NCBI GenBank assembly: GCA_023398495.1
Contig: JAEWSG010000160.1
Location: 1-56,874, forward strand
Direction: 5' to 3'
Source: Bacillota bacterium
GTDB lineage: Bacteria > Bacillota > Clostridia > Acetivibrionales > Acetivibrionaceae
Length of the DNA: 56,874 bases
In this document: positions 28,444 to 37,662 of the stretch, piece after piece
Numbering within the stretch: the first letter of the stretch is position 1
Layout: each line of letters starts with the position of its first letter
Notes under the pieces: generated by a model
Database searches by the model: none
What the model saw: only the letters and a program-made list of their open reading frames with translations
Told to the model about the DNA's origin: nothing
Made by a program: the position numbers and the translations under genes

Positions 28444-28527
28444 AAGGCAAATAGCTTCATTTGTTTCAAGCCATGTACGCTGTGAGAATTAATTCCGCTA
28501 TGGCACTGGTAAGAAGGAGACGATCAG

Positions 28528-29661
28528 GTGAATAACCGGAAAAAGATTATTATTGTGATAGCATTAATTGTGTCCCTGATATGCTTGTGTTCGGGGCACT
28601 TTTTATTTGATTGGCAAGTACTGGAAAAAAATATTGATACAGTGCATGAGGAAAGCGGGAAGAGTACCACTGATTTACCTGTTAAATATAGCCACATAAA
28701 CACTGTTATTAACAATAACAGGCAGGAAATTGACGTGCTTGAGGTTGACTTAAGTACCCGAAAAGCAGATATTAGTCCGGTATTATCCCATGGAAGGTTG
28801 TTTGGTTTTGAGGAGTTAAGCAGAATTATATCTCGCAGTAACGCCTATGCAGCAATTAATGCCGGTTTTTTTTATGAATATGGAGATCCTTCTGGCATGG
28901 TTGTGTCAGATGGCAGACTGATAACCAAATCCAGCGGAAAGTTCCCTGTTTTTGCTATAAAAGGCGGTAAGGCAGAATTAACTGAGATAAATAACGAAAT
29001 ATATATGCTTCATAATGGAGCTAGAATAGACATTACAGATATAAATCGGATTGGTAAAGCTGGAAATGTAGTTTTATATACGCCTGATTTCGGAATTGAC
29101 AACAGGACTGCAATTTCAAATACATCAATAATTATTAAGAATAATAAAGTCATAGGGGTTAATAAAAACAAAGCACCAACGGCGATACCCAAAGGTGGAT
29201 CGGTTATGACTTTTTTTGAACCGTATCAGTACGATTTTGAAGCCTTACCCATTAAAGAGGGCGATAGTATTAATTTTGTTTGTGAGCCTGGAATTTCACC
29301 CGATATGCAGGCTTATGAGTGTGGAAGCTGGATTGTAAAGGACGGAAAATCGGTTGCACCTCAAAAGGATGACTGGGTTGGGCTTCTGACTAATCGTGAT
29401 CCAAGGACGATTGTAGGAATCAAGGGTGACGGAATTGTCGTGCTTATGACTGTTGATGGCAGGCAGCCCGGTTATAGTGTAGGGGTATCAGCGAAGGAAC
29501 TGGCACACTTCCTTATAGACTACGGAATTAGAGACGCTGCAATGCTTGATGGGGGTGCTTCCACAGAGATGATAGTACAGGGTAAAATAGTCAATAAACC
29601 GTCTTATAAAGGAAAAGAGAGGCCTCTAGGAGGGGCATTGGTGGTTAGGGTTAAAGATTAG
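28528..29661 (+). CDS. Phosphodiester glycosidase (NAGPA-like) family exported protein
   Basis: 377 residues from GTG 28528 with AAGGAG upstream. One N-terminal hydrophobic segment (IIIVIALIVSLICLCSGHFL) then a phosphodiester glycosidase domain: RSNAYAAINAGFFYEYGDPS, SGMVVSDGRLI, TNRDPRTIVGIKGDGIVVLM, VDGRQPGYSVGVSAKELAHF and the signature AAMLDGGASTEMIVQG. Family enzymes remove sugars linked by phosphodiesters; bacterial members act outside the cytoplasmic membrane, for example on wall polymers. The exact substrate is unknown. It follows the flagellar genes at about 85 bases and may be independently expressed. Confidence 0.88.
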   Translation: MNNRKKIIIVIALIVSLICLCSGHFLFDWQVLEKNIDTVHEESGKSTTDLPVKYSHINTVINNNRQEIDVLEVDLSTRKADISPVLSHGRLFGFEELSRIISRSNAYAAINAGFFYEYGDPSGMVVSDGRLITKSSGKFPVFAIKGGKAELTEINNEIYMLHNGARIDITDINRIGKAGNVVLYTPDFGIDNRTAISNTSIIIKNNKVIGVNKNKAPTAIPKGGSVMTFFEPYQYDFEALPIKEGDSINFVCEPGISPDMQAYECGSWIVKDGKSVAPQKDDWVGLLTNRDPRTIVGIKGDGIVVLMTVDGRQPGYSVGVSAKELAHFLIDYGIRDAAMLDGGASTEMIVQGKIVNKPSYKGKERPLGGALVVRVKD

Positions 29662-29680
29662 TCTATTACATATAGCTCGT

Positions 29681-29797
29681 ATGTTTTCTATTTATAATGA
29701 TAACAGTGATAAAAGTAGATTCGATAGGTTGGCAGAAGAAATAAATTTTCTTTTAGATACACAGGCACGTAAAGCTTGGGAAGAGGACGCTACTTAA
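29681..29797 (+). CDS. Possible 38-residue ORF or gene fragment
   Basis: Reads MFSIYNDNSDKSRFDRLAEE then INFLLDTQARKAWEEDAT before TAA. The composition is protein-like and amphipathic, but no ribosome site precedes the ATG, so it may be the 3' tail of a lost gene. It lies 31 bases upstream of the unknown propeller gene. Not recognised. Confidence 0.25.
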   Translation: MFSIYNDNSDKSRFDRLAEEINFLLDTQARKAWEEDAT

Positions 29798-29828
29798 TGG
29801 GAAAATAGTAATTGATTGAGGTGCTTAA

Positions 29829-31466
29829 ATGGGAACAACTTTTGCAAATATGCATATTCACAAACTTCCAATTACAGATTTAGAACGCTTGTTACCTGAT
29901 TATTGTGTTTTACTCAAGTCAGAGAGTTGGATATCAGTATTGAATCTTGATTTTGATTTGAAAGAAGTGGGAAAGTTAGCAAGAAAACTATCCAAACAGA
30001 TTGAACAAACAATATTTACGGTAGAATACTTTGATGATGAGGTTCTTTTTTTTACTGTTTATAGAAGAGGGAAAAAAGTAATATCACATATTTGGAATGA
30101 TTACAGGTATGTTAAAAGGACTGGAGATGTTTCCTTAATTAGGAATGAGCTAGAATTATTTGATTGTGATATTGAGTTGATGAAGCAGGTATTAAAGTGT
30201 GAAAAACTTGGAGATAAGGTTATATTATTGGAAAAGTTAATTGGAATACCCTTATGGATAGATATGCAAATGTATAATGAATCTGAAAAAGAGAAATTTA
30301 CAAGAAATAAAGATATTGAATATGTTAAGGAATATTTTAAGGATTCTACGAATACAAAAAAAATAGTAAATAAAACAAAGATGAAACTTTCTATGGAACT
30401 TGAAGGGAAATATCTTAAAGGATTTGAATATGGGTACTATTTAATTAATACACCAAATACACAAGGGAAATGTATTAGAGGAAAGCAGAATTATTTAATC
30501 AGATTGGACAAGGGTGGAATTTTAACAAAAGTTTGCGATTTAAGTCCATATTATTATGATGCATATTATGCAGATATAATTGCTGATGAAAATAATCTTG
30601 TAGTGAGTAGGAGGTTCAGCATTGGAGCGGACAATACTGAAATTCTTCTAATTGATTACAAAGGCAATTTGTTATCAAATAGTATATGTGTTGCTGAACA
30701 GGTGTATGCAATGCTTATGCTGGAGGATCATGGTGTTATTTGCTCAAGCAATTGGGAAAATAAGAAAATAAAAAAATATAGCAAAGTAGGAACAGTAGAG
30801 TGGGAATTTGAAGTTGGTAATATGTATACAGGTATAGAGTACTATAAGAATAATTTGTTTTTTTGCTATGAAAGTAAAAAAGCCAACAAATATGAAATTG
30901 TAAAACTAAACAGTTCTGGGAATATTGAAGCAAGTTTTATGTTTGAAGGATTTACAGGCTGGAATAAGCTACAAATAGACAAAAACGGAAGACTTTATTA
31001 CTACTACACGAGTAATGAAGATAATTGCAGAACCAACAAATTATTGTGTTTGAATGAAGACTTTGAACTATTATTTGAAATGGAGTTTCCGGACAAATAT
31101 ACAAGTTGGCATGGTTTACTGGACGAGAATAATGACAAACTCTATATTGATATTACTGATCAAGAGCTAATTGCTGTGGACCTCAAGAAAAGAGAAGTTT
31201 ATGCAAAAAGAAAAAATAATGATGATATATATATGATGTGTATCGATATAAAAGGAAATATTGTTGCAAAAAAAGGTTTTAGTGGAGTAGAAGTATTGGA
31301 TTCCAATTTGAATACCATATCATCTCATAGGCTTAAAGGCTATATTTATGACCAATACACAATTAATGAAGGAAAGGTTTCTTTTGTTACAGGTAAAGCT
31401 ATAGAGTATGATCAGTTTGGGCAAGAGACAAAAGAACTTTTAAGGGTATATGAACTTCTATACTAA
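29829..31466 (+). CDS. Unknown protein with N-terminal helical domain and propeller-like C-terminus
   Basis: 545 residues, no signal peptide; ribosome site GAGGTG. Residues 1-190 form an alpha/beta region starting MGTTFANMHIHKLPITDLER, with VEYFDDEVLFFTVYRRGKKV. From about residue 215 repeated short strands occur: YLIRLDKGGILTKVCDL, EILLIDYKGNLLSNSICVA, YEIVKLNSSGNIEASFMFEG, LIAVDLKKREVYA, MMCIDIKGNIVAKKG; each has a hydrophobic strand followed by Asp/Asn-Gly turns, as in beta-propellers. The N-terminal part recalls a paralogous firmicute family seen near toxin/immunity genes, but I cannot name it. Codon and base use look more AT-rich than in the flanking housekeeping genes. A MITE-like repeat starts right at its stop codon. 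Confidence 0.6.
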   Translation: MGTTFANMHIHKLPITDLERLLPDYCVLLKSESWISVLNLDFDLKEVGKLARKLSKQIEQTIFTVEYFDDEVLFFTVYRRGKKVISHIWNDYRYVKRTGDVSLIRNELELFDCDIELMKQVLKCEKLGDKVILLEKLIGIPLWIDMQMYNESEKEKFTRNKDIEYVKEYFKDSTNTKKIVNKTKMKLSMELEGKYLKGFEYGYYLINTPNTQGKCIRGKQNYLIRLDKGGILTKVCDLSPYYYDAYYADIIADENNLVVSRRFSIGADNTEILLIDYKGNLLSNSICVAEQVYAMLMLEDHGVICSSNWENKKIKKYSKVGTVEWEFEVGNMYTGIEYYKNNLFFCYESKKANKYEIVKLNSSGNIEASFMFEGFTGWNKLQIDKNGRLYYYYTSNEDNCRTNKLLCLNEDFELLFEMEFPDKYTSWHGLLDENNDKLYIDITDQELIAVDLKKREVYAKRKNNDDIYMMCIDIKGNIVAKKGFSGVEVLDSNLNTISSHRLKGYIYDQYTINEGKVSFVTGKAIEYDQFGQETKELLRVYELLY

Positions 31467-31772
31467 AAAAGTTATAGCAATAAAACAGCTAAAAACAAAC
31501 CTAATTAAAGTGATAACTTGTTTTGGTGTCAAGTGACGCAATTACTTGACCTGAGCATTAGAATCTGTTACCGAAGGCTTGATAATTTGAAGTAAAAATG
31601 CCATGGATGGCATTTTTAGCGTCTTGGGACAGGAGGTCCCATAGACGCGGGCGAAAATTATCAAGCCGAGGTACGATTTTTGCACAGCAAAATATCGTTC
31701 ATCTGTCTGCCGAATGGCATCTTACAGATTCTATGCGAAGGTCACGTAATGGAGTTGTTTGACACCAAAACA
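31465..31772. mobile_element. MITE-like structured repeat (family C)
   Basis: Imperfect inverted repeats GTTTTGGTGTCAA (31520-31532) ... TTGACACCAAAAC (31759-31771) extend inward for about 45 bases (right arm from CAGATTCTATG at 31725; left arm to AGAATCTG). Inside, GGCTTGATAATTT (31576-31588) pairs with AAATTATCAAGCC (31655-31667) and encloses two strong hairpins: AAAAATGCCAT/ATGGCATTTTT and GCGTCT-GGGAC/GTCCC-AGACGC. No transposase ORF. The left end with about 50 further outer bases recurs inverted at 56704-56812. Confidence 0.65.
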
Positions 31773-31939
31773 GGAGGCATTCCCTTCATACAGATTCCAA
31801 AATCGCAGTACCACAAAATCATACCCACAACTTAAGGATTTTAAGTCATGAGCCAAGCGAATTTTCTTGACAAATTGATGGTAATAATAGAGAATTAATT
31901 TACAGAAATAAGTAAAGATCAATGAGAGGTGTTGACGGC

Positions 31940-32377
31940 ATGTTGACAAATGTAGATATACAGAATATTATTCCTCACAGATATCCATTCCTGCTGGTGG
32001 ATAAAATATTAGAGGTTGAACCGGGAAAGAGGGCAGTTGGCATAAAGAACGTAACAGCAAATGAACCTTTTTTTCAGGGACATTTTCCTGGGAATCCAAT
32101 AATGCCTGGTGTCCTGATTGTTGAAGCACTTGCACAGACAGCATGTGTGGCAGGATTGTTGCTCGAAGAAAATAAGGGAAAGCTTGGAGTGTTTACCGGT
32201 ATTGACGGTGTCAAAATCAGAAGGCAGGTAGTTCCTGGAGATACCCTGAAGCTTGAGGCGGAATTCCTTGTCTTTAAGATGGGTATGGGCAAGGTAAAGG
32301 TAAAAGCCACTGTTGATGGCGAACTGGCTTGTGAGGGTGAAATCAAGTTTGCAATGGTTGATCCGAATAAAAAATAA
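31940..32377 (+). CDS. fabZ: 3-hydroxyacyl-ACP dehydratase FabZ
   Basis: 145 residues from ATG 31940, with GAGAGGTG upstream; the ATG at 31922 lacks a site. Hot-dog fold protein: IQNIIPHRYPFLLVDKILEV, the active-site PFFQGHFPGNPIMPGVLIVE (catalytic His and, in the next helix, Glu of VEALAQ), and VPGDTLKLEAEF. It removes water from 3-hydroxyacyl-ACP in fatty acid elongation. In Bacillus fabZ (ywpB) is also near mbl and flhO/flhP. Here it stands alone between a MITE-like element and a terminator. Confidence 0.95.
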   Translation: MLTNVDIQNIIPHRYPFLLVDKILEVEPGKRAVGIKNVTANEPFFQGHFPGNPIMPGVLIVEALAQTACVAGLLLEENKGKLGVFTGIDGVKIRRQVVPGDTLKLEAEFLVFKMGMGKVKVKATVDGELACEGEIKFAMVDPNKK

Positions 32378-32462
32378 GATAATGGACTGCTACAAAAGGG
32401 GTGCCTAAAAATCTGCTTTATGGTGAGTAAGAGGCATTCCTTCTTTGTAAAGAATAAAAATG

Positions 32463-32492
32463 TAAATGCGGGTCATAGAGAACCCGCATTTA
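32463..32492. terminator. Bidirectional terminator between fabZ and murC
   Basis: TAAATGCGGGT pairs with ACCCGCATTTA around an 8-base loop; the flanks are A-rich on the left and TTAAAC on the right. Confidence 0.75.
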
Positions 32493-32522
32493 TTAAACAC
32501 TTCTGGAATTTTATGTTACTAC

Positions 32523-33932
32523 TTAGCTGACCTGGGCGATGTCCTTTTCTTTTAAAAACATTTCTCCGACCTTATACACGTCCCCGGCACCCATTGTGAT
32601 AACCAAATCTCCCGGTGAGACCTTTTCTTTAAGATATTCCACTATATTTTCAAAATCAGGCTTATAAACTGCATTATCGCTTTTTTCATTTATTTTTTGT
32701 GATAGAACTTTTGAATGAATCTCACCGGTATCAATTTCACGGGCAGAATAAATATCTGCTACTATTACTTCATCAGCATCAGAAAATGCCTCTGAGAAAT
32801 CTTCCAGTAAAAGCTTTGTTCTGGTATACGTATGAGGCTGGAATACACACCATATTTTTGAATGATTTGTGCTTTTGGCAGCCTTTAATGTTGCTTTGAT
32901 TTCAGATGGATGGTGAGCATAATCATCAACCACCTTTATGTCCTCGACTATGCCTTTGATTTCAAACCGTCTGTGAGTACCTGTAAAGGCTTCCAATCCC
33001 TTCTGGATATCTTTGATGTCACAACCTAAGGTATAGCAGGCAACAGCGGCTGCTATTGAATTGCTTACGTTGTGAATTCCAGGTACTTTAAGTTGTATCG
33101 AGGTGATTTTTTCATTATTCTTTATAAGATCATAGGAAGCACAGCCAGAATGGTCAAAACTTATATTTTGTGCAGTCCAGGTTGCATCGACGGAATTGAT
33201 TCCGTAAGTCACTATGTTACAAGAAAGATTGTTTAAAAGGGAGGAAACATTTTCGTCATCGACACATGCAACTATGTAACCCTCCTTTGGTACTAATGCC
33301 ATAAATTTCAAGAAAGCTTTCTTTATATGGTCAATATCTTTGAAATAATCCAGATGATCTGCATCAATGTTTAAAACAATGGCAAGATATGGGAAAAATT
33401 TCAAAAAGCTTTCCACATATTCGCACGCTTCAGTTACAAAATATTTATTGCTTCCAATTCTCGTATTACCACCTATGGCATCAAGTTCACCACCTATATG
33501 TATTGTAGGGTCCAGATTTGCCTCAAGCATAATCATTGACACCATTGAAGTAGTTGTTGTTTTGCCGTGAGTTCCTGAAATGGCAAGACTAAAAGGATAC
33601 TTTTTCATGATCTGGCCAAGAAGAACCGCTCTTTCTATTGTAGTTATACCAAGCTGTCTTGCTTTTACAAGTTCAGGATTGTTATCTTTTACAGCAGCCG
33701 TATAAACTACCAGATCGCAATTTCCAATATTGTTTTCATTGTGACCGATGTATATCTTTATGCCGTCTTTTTCCAGTTTTTCAGTTATGTTTGAGGATTT
33801 CATATCCGAGCCCGATAGTTTGTAGCCAAGGTTTTTAAGTATTTCAGCCAGTCCACTCATGCTTATTCCTCCGATGCCTATAAAGTGGACACTTTTTATA
33901 TTCTTTGAATCCAGCAGATTTATATGTTCCAA
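32523..33932 (-). CDS. murC: UDP-N-acetylmuramate-L-alanine ligase
   Basis: 469 residues from a TTG start at 33932, eight bases after AAGGAG; the GTG at 33941 lies in the ribosome site. Seen: VHFIGIGGISMSGLAEILKN (dinucleotide-like N-domain), SGTHGKTTTTSMVSMI (ATP loop), VTEACEYVESFLKFFPYLAI, LNIDADHLDYFKD, and VDDYAHHPSEIKATLKAAK. It adds L-Ala to UDP-MurNAc in peptidoglycan precursor synthesis. Monocistronic on the minus strand and divergent from purR; a family A repeat sits in the shared upstream region. Confidence 0.96.
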   Translation of the reverse strand: MEHINLLDSKNIKSVHFIGIGGISMSGLAEILKNLGYKLSGSDMKSSNITEKLEKDGIKIYIGHNENNIGNCDLVVYTAAVKDNNPELVKARQLGITTIERAVLLGQIMKKYPFSLAISGTHGKTTTTSMVSMIMLEANLDPTIHIGGELDAIGGNTRIGSNKYFVTEACEYVESFLKFFPYLAIVLNIDADHLDYFKDIDHIKKAFLKFMALVPKEGYIVACVDDENVSSLLNNLSCNIVTYGINSVDATWTAQNISFDHSGCASYDLIKNNEKITSIQLKVPGIHNVSNSIAAAVACYTLGCDIKDIQKGLEAFTGTHRRFEIKGIVEDIKVVDDYAHHPSEIKATLKAAKSTNHSKIWCVFQPHTYTRTKLLLEDFSEAFSDADEVIVADIYSAREIDTGEIHSKVLSQKINEKSDNAVYKPDFENIVEYLKEKVSPGDLVITMGAGDVYKVGEMFLKEKDIAQVS

Positions 33933-34033
33933 TATTAACACTCCTTATCCTATGATAGAATTCATATTTTCGATTCATATCATAATGAATTATATTATAA
34001 TATACATGAAGTATAAAGCGAAACATATTTTAT

Positions 34034-34106
34034 TAAGGAATAACGAAAAATTACTTTTTATTTTGATATTACAAGAAGGTCATTAATCAAATTTTTTCGT
34101 TATTCA
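34034..34106. repeat. Family A repeat, C/G variant copy 3
   Basis: AAGGAATAACGAAAAATTA ... AATTTTTTCGTTATTCAGT forms the same inverted-repeat core as the other copies, but with ATAACG/CGTTAT in place of ATAATG/CATTAT, a compensated base-pair change. It lies between divergent murC and purR. Confidence 0.65.
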
Positions 34107-34339
34107 GTCTTAATATGTTTTCCAGCTATACTTTATTTGTATTGGAATTAATTTTATCGAAATAATTCTCAACATATTTTAGTTGCTTTTAATATTATAT
34201 GAAATTATTGACAATATTATAAGTGTTAAACACGATAATATAATTTAAACATATTGCAAAAACCCTTAATTTATTTTCTCTTCTATAGTATAATATATTC
34301 CAATAAGCTGATAGGTATATTTTTATATGGGGGTTTGGG

Positions 34340-35158
34340 ATGGAAAAAATTAATAGGAATGAAAGAATTGCATTATTACTGAAACGGTTGACAGATTCGC
34401 CCGGAGAAATTCTGACTTTGGGAAGCTTCACAGAAATGCTTAATTCTGCGAAGTCTACTATCAGCGAAGATATAGATATTGTGCAAAATTTGCTGGCAAA
34501 GCTTGATATAGGAAGTATTGAGACTATTCCGGGTGCACAGGGTGGTGTGAGATTTATTCCTGGATTTGGCAGGGCGAAAACGCTTAATATACTTGAAAAT
34601 CTTTGCAATAATCTGTCCAATAGTCAAAGGGTATTGCCCGGCGGGTACCTATATATGCTGGATATAATCTATGATCCAAAGATAGTGCAGGATATTGCAT
34701 ATATATTTGCAGGACACTTTTTTCAAAGAGGTATAGATTATGTTGTAACTGTTGAAACAAAAGGGATACCCTTAGCTTATGCTGTTGCAAAAAACCTTAA
34801 TGTACCTCTTGTTATAGTCAGACACAACAGTGAAGCCACTGATGGGGCATCTGTCAACACAAATTATATTTCAGGGTCTGCAAAAAAAATACAGACCATG
34901 ATACTTTCGTTAAGGGCTTTGAAGAAAAATTCAAGACTATTGTTTATCGATGACTTTATGAAAGGCGGAGGAACTGCAAAAGGAATAATTGAGCTTACTA
35001 AAGAGTTTGATTGTGAAGTTGCCGGAATTGGAGTTCTCATAGAAACTATTGAACCGAAAAAGAAATTGGTGGAAAACTACACATCTCTTTTAACACTTAA
35101 GGTTGTTGATGATGAAGAAAAAATCATAGATATAAAACCAAGTAAAGAAAGGTTATAA
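34340..35158 (+). CDS. purR: Purine operon repressor PurR (phosphoribosyltransferase fold)
   Basis: 272 residues; ATG after TATGGGGGTTTGGG. The N-terminal winged helix (NRNERIALLLKRLTDSPGEI, MLNSAKSTISEDIDIVQNLL) is followed by a PRTase domain with the PRPP loop LLFIDDFMKGGGTAKGIIEL and VTVETKGIPLAYAVAKNLNV. In Bacillus it represses purine genes and is released by PRPP. It heads the purR-spoVG-glmU-prs order conserved in firmicutes; yabJ, usually next, is missing here. Confidence 0.95.
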   Translation: MEKINRNERIALLLKRLTDSPGEILTLGSFTEMLNSAKSTISEDIDIVQNLLAKLDIGSIETIPGAQGGVRFIPGFGRAKTLNILENLCNNLSNSQRVLPGGYLYMLDIIYDPKIVQDIAYIFAGHFFQRGIDYVVTVETKGIPLAYAVAKNLNVPLVIVRHNSEATDGASVNTNYISGSAKKIQTMILSLRALKKNSRLLFIDDFMKGGGTAKGIIELTKEFDCEVAGIGVLIETIEPKKKLVENYTSLLTLKVVDDEEKIIDIKPSKERL

Positions 35159-35263
35159 AACAAAATTTGCTAAAACGCTATTTTTATTGGCAGACAAACG
35201 AAAATTAGTAATGTTTTATCATGAATAATAAGAATTATATATGCAAATTCTATAGACGTAGCA

Positions 35264-35335
35264 ATAACGAAAAAATAACATCAAATTTTCATATTTTGAA
35301 AATACTATTAAATCAAGTTTTTTCGTTATTTAGTG
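35264..35335. repeat. Family A repeat, C/G variant copy 4
   Basis: AATAACGAAAAAATAACATC ... AAGTTTTTTCGTTATTTAGT, 72 bases, shares the ATAACG/CGTTAT arms with the 34034 copy and has an internal palindromic AAATTTTCATATTTTGAAAA. It lies between purR and spoVG. Confidence 0.65.
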
Positions 35336-35424
35336 TGAAAACGTGTATTTTAGCTGTACTATTATTTAAGAATGAATAATAAATGAAATGTTTTCTAAGA
35401 AAAATTAAAAATGATTTAAAATAA

Positions 35425-35453
35425 GAAGGAAAATAAAAAAAAACGGCGAATAT
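35425..35453 (+). promoter_or_regulatory. Putative SigH promoter of spoVG
   Basis: AAGGAAAAT around 35426-35434 and GGCGAATAT (GAAT 35448-35451) have the spacing expected for the SigH consensus (AGGAWWW, 11 bases, RNNGAATWW). spoVG is a known SigH target in Bacillus, which supports the reading. Confidence 0.6.
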
Positions 35454-35590
35454 TTATATTATATCATTCAATCAGATGTACTTTAATTTGTTACTTTTTA
35501 AGAAAGCGGAAATTTTAAGCGTCTAATTAAGCAATATCTTAAAGTCCATTCACAAGTAAAACACAATTAAACGGAAGGTGGTAACATCTT

Positions 35591-35887
35591 ATGGAAATTA
35601 CCGATGTTCGTGTAAGAAAAATTGACTCCGAAGGCAAGATGAAAGCAGTTGTTTCAGTGACTTTTGATAACGAATTTGTTGTACATGACATTAAGATTAT
35701 CGAAAGCCAGAATGGTTTGTTTATTGCTATGCCTAGCAGGAAGGCTCCAGACGGTGAATTTAGAGATATTGCCCATCCAATAAACGCTGAAACCAGGGGC
35801 AAAATCCAAAACGCTATTCTGGACAAGTATGAGTTTGTATCAAATAACGGTGATGCTGAAGAAAGCGAACCAAGCGAAGAGATATAA
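35591..35887 (+). CDS. spoVG: Septation regulator / RNA-binding protein SpoVG
   Basis: 98 residues; ribosome site GGAAGGTGG. The start MEITDVRVRKIDSEGKMKAV, the middle VHDIKIIESQNGLFIAMPSR and KAPDGEFRDIAHPINAETRG are nearly invariant in the family; the acidic C-terminal tail (GDAEESEPSEEI) is variable. SpoVG affects asymmetric septation and binds nucleic acid in several firmicutes. It is preceded by a long 430-base leader with a family A repeat and a SigH-type promoter. Confidence 0.97.
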   Translation: MEITDVRVRKIDSEGKMKAVVSVTFDNEFVVHDIKIIESQNGLFIAMPSRKAPDGEFRDIAHPINAETRGKIQNAILDKYEFVSNNGDAEESEPSEEI

Positions 35888-35950
35888 TTAAGTGTTTTTT
35901 AAATTAAGGATATTTTGTTTTAAAAATCGTGAAAAACAGCGCATTATATT

Positions 35951-35976
35951 ATTTCAAATTATTAATAATTTGAAAT
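35951..35976. repeat. Perfect 26-base palindrome between spoVG and glmU
   Basis: ATTTCAAATTATT is followed directly by its own reverse complement AATAATTTGAAAT with no spacer. It could be an operator or cruciform; there is no T run. The rest of the 326-base gap (35888-36213) is AT-rich without ORFs. Confidence 0.5.
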
Positions 35977-36213
35977 GGTTGTGATGATTTACTGATAATT
36001 CCTTTATATAGGCTATTATTGGTAATTATTTAACCTTAATGCGTGTTTTTGACGGTTTTTTATTGTTTTTTGCATATATCTTTTATGCATTTTGCTGTTG
36101 AAAAGTAAGATGAAACGTGAGAAAATATATTTGGTTTGAAATCTTTATATTTCCTATAAGGATGTGTGAATGTAAAGTTTTTATCGATGATACCTTAAAG
36201 GAGGAAGCAATAA

Positions 36214-37599
36214 ATGGAACACTTGATGGCAGTGATACTTGCCGCTGGTGAAGGTAAAAGGATGAAGTCAAAGAAGTCGAAAGTTTTGCACAAAGCATGC
36301 GGTTTGACTTTGATTGATTGGGTATACCGGTCAGTTAAGGATGCGGGTGTAGCTGAGACTGTAGTTGTAGTAGGGCATAAGGCTGAAGATGTAAAAGAAA
36401 GTATGGGAAACAACGTTCATTATGCGTATCAGGATAAACAATTAGGAACCGGCCATGCTGTTATGCAGGCTGAAGAATATTTAAAGGGTAAGGCAGGACA
36501 CGTTTTAGTCTTATGTGGTGATACACCTCTTATTACATCTGAAACAATTTCTAACACATTTAAAATTCACAGGCAAAACAATAATTCAGCTACAGTTATT
36601 ACTGCAGAGCTTTTGAATCCGGCCGGGTATGGCAGGATAGTCAGAGACGCTAGTGATAATGTACTGAAGATCGTTGAAGACAGGGATGCCTCTGAGGGAG
36701 AAAAAAACATTAAGGAAATTAATTCCGGAATGTACTGCTTCAATATCAAGGATTTGGAGGAGGCATTAGGAGAGCTTGGTAACAACAACAGCCAAGGGGA
36801 ATACTATTTGACTGACACTATTGAAATATTGATAAGTAAAGGTCTTAAGGTTGGAGCTGTAAAAGTTGATGACAGCAATGAAATCCTTGGAATAAATGAT
36901 AGAGTGCAACTTTCAATGGCTGGTGAGATATTAAGGAAGAGAATTCTTACAAACCACATGAAAAATGGTGTTACAATAATAGATTCCAATTCCACCTACA
37001 TTGATTGTGATGTACAAATTGGCATGGATACTGTAATATATCCTTCAAGCATAATTGAGGGGGACACAAAAATCGGAGAAGAATGCATAATTGGTCCGGC
37101 AAGCCGTATTGTGGCATCAAAAATATCCGATGGTGTTGAAATAAAAAATTCTGTTGTGCTGGAGAGTTCAATAGATGATGGTACAAGTGTCGGTCCTTTT
37201 GCTTATATTAGACCGGGAAGTGTAATAGGTAAGAAGGTAAAAATAGGGGATTTCGTAGAGGTAAAAAAATCTGTTATAGGCGACAGGACAAAATTGTCAC
37301 ACCTGACTTATGTCGGTGATGCTGAGGTTGGGGAAAATGTTAATCTTGGCTGCGGTGTGGTAGTAGTAAATTATGACGGCAAAAAGAAGAATAAGACCGT
37401 AATTGGGGATAATTCTTTTGTAGGATGTAATGTAAACCTCATTTCGCCTGTTCAGGTTAAAAGTAATGCATATGTTGCTGCAGGTTCTACAATTACAGAT
37501 GAAGTGCCCGAAAATTCGCTGGCAATAGCGAGAGCACGTCAGGTAGTAAAAGAGGACTGGGTTATTAAAAAGGATATGTCACGGAAGGACAAAAATTAA
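36214..37599 (+). CDS. glmU: Bifunctional UDP-GlcNAc pyrophosphorylase / GlcN-1-P acetyltransferase
   Basis: 461 residues; AAAGGAGG 10 bases upstream. N-terminal uridylyltransferase: MAVILAAGEGKRMKSKKSKV, LCGDTPLI, and NSGMYCFNIKDLEEAL. From about residue 250 the left-handed beta-helix acetyltransferase with hexapeptide repeats (IGEECIIGPASRIVASKI, VGPFAYIRPGSVIGKKVKIG, LGCGVVVVNYDGKKKNKTVI). It makes UDP-GlcNAc, the substrate of MurA encoded earlier in this window. Conserved position between spoVG and prs. Confidence 0.96.
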   Translation: MEHLMAVILAAGEGKRMKSKKSKVLHKACGLTLIDWVYRSVKDAGVAETVVVVGHKAEDVKESMGNNVHYAYQDKQLGTGHAVMQAEEYLKGKAGHVLVLCGDTPLITSETISNTFKIHRQNNNSATVITAELLNPAGYGRIVRDASDNVLKIVEDRDASEGEKNIKEINSGMYCFNIKDLEEALGELGNNNSQGEYYLTDTIEILISKGLKVGAVKVDDSNEILGINDRVQLSMAGEILRKRILTNHMKNGVTIIDSNSTYIDCDVQIGMDTVIYPSSIIEGDTKIGEECIIGPASRIVASKISDGVEIKNSVVLESSIDDGTSVGPFAYIRPGSVIGKKVKIGDFVEVKKSVIGDRTKLSHLTYVGDAEVGENVNLGCGVVVVNYDGKKKNKTVIGDNSFVGCNVNLISPVQVKSNAYVAAGSTITDEVPENSLAIARARQVVKEDWVIKKDMSRKDKN

Positions 37600-37605
37600 A
37601 ATTAA

Positions 37606-37662
37606 CATACAGCAGCGTAAAGCTGCAATCAAAGTAGTAGCAACCGCCGCTGCAAACAGCGG
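37606..37662 (+). repeat. GCAGC hairpin pair upstream of prs (family D, copy 1)
   Basis: GCAGC-GTAAA-GCTGC is followed by AATCAAAGTAGTA and a second hairpin CCGCTG-CAAA-CAGCGG. A matching arrangement (GCAGC-AAAAA-GCTGC, AAGCAAAGTA, hairpin) lies downstream of prs at 38750. No T run, so a simple terminator is unlikely. Confidence 0.5.
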
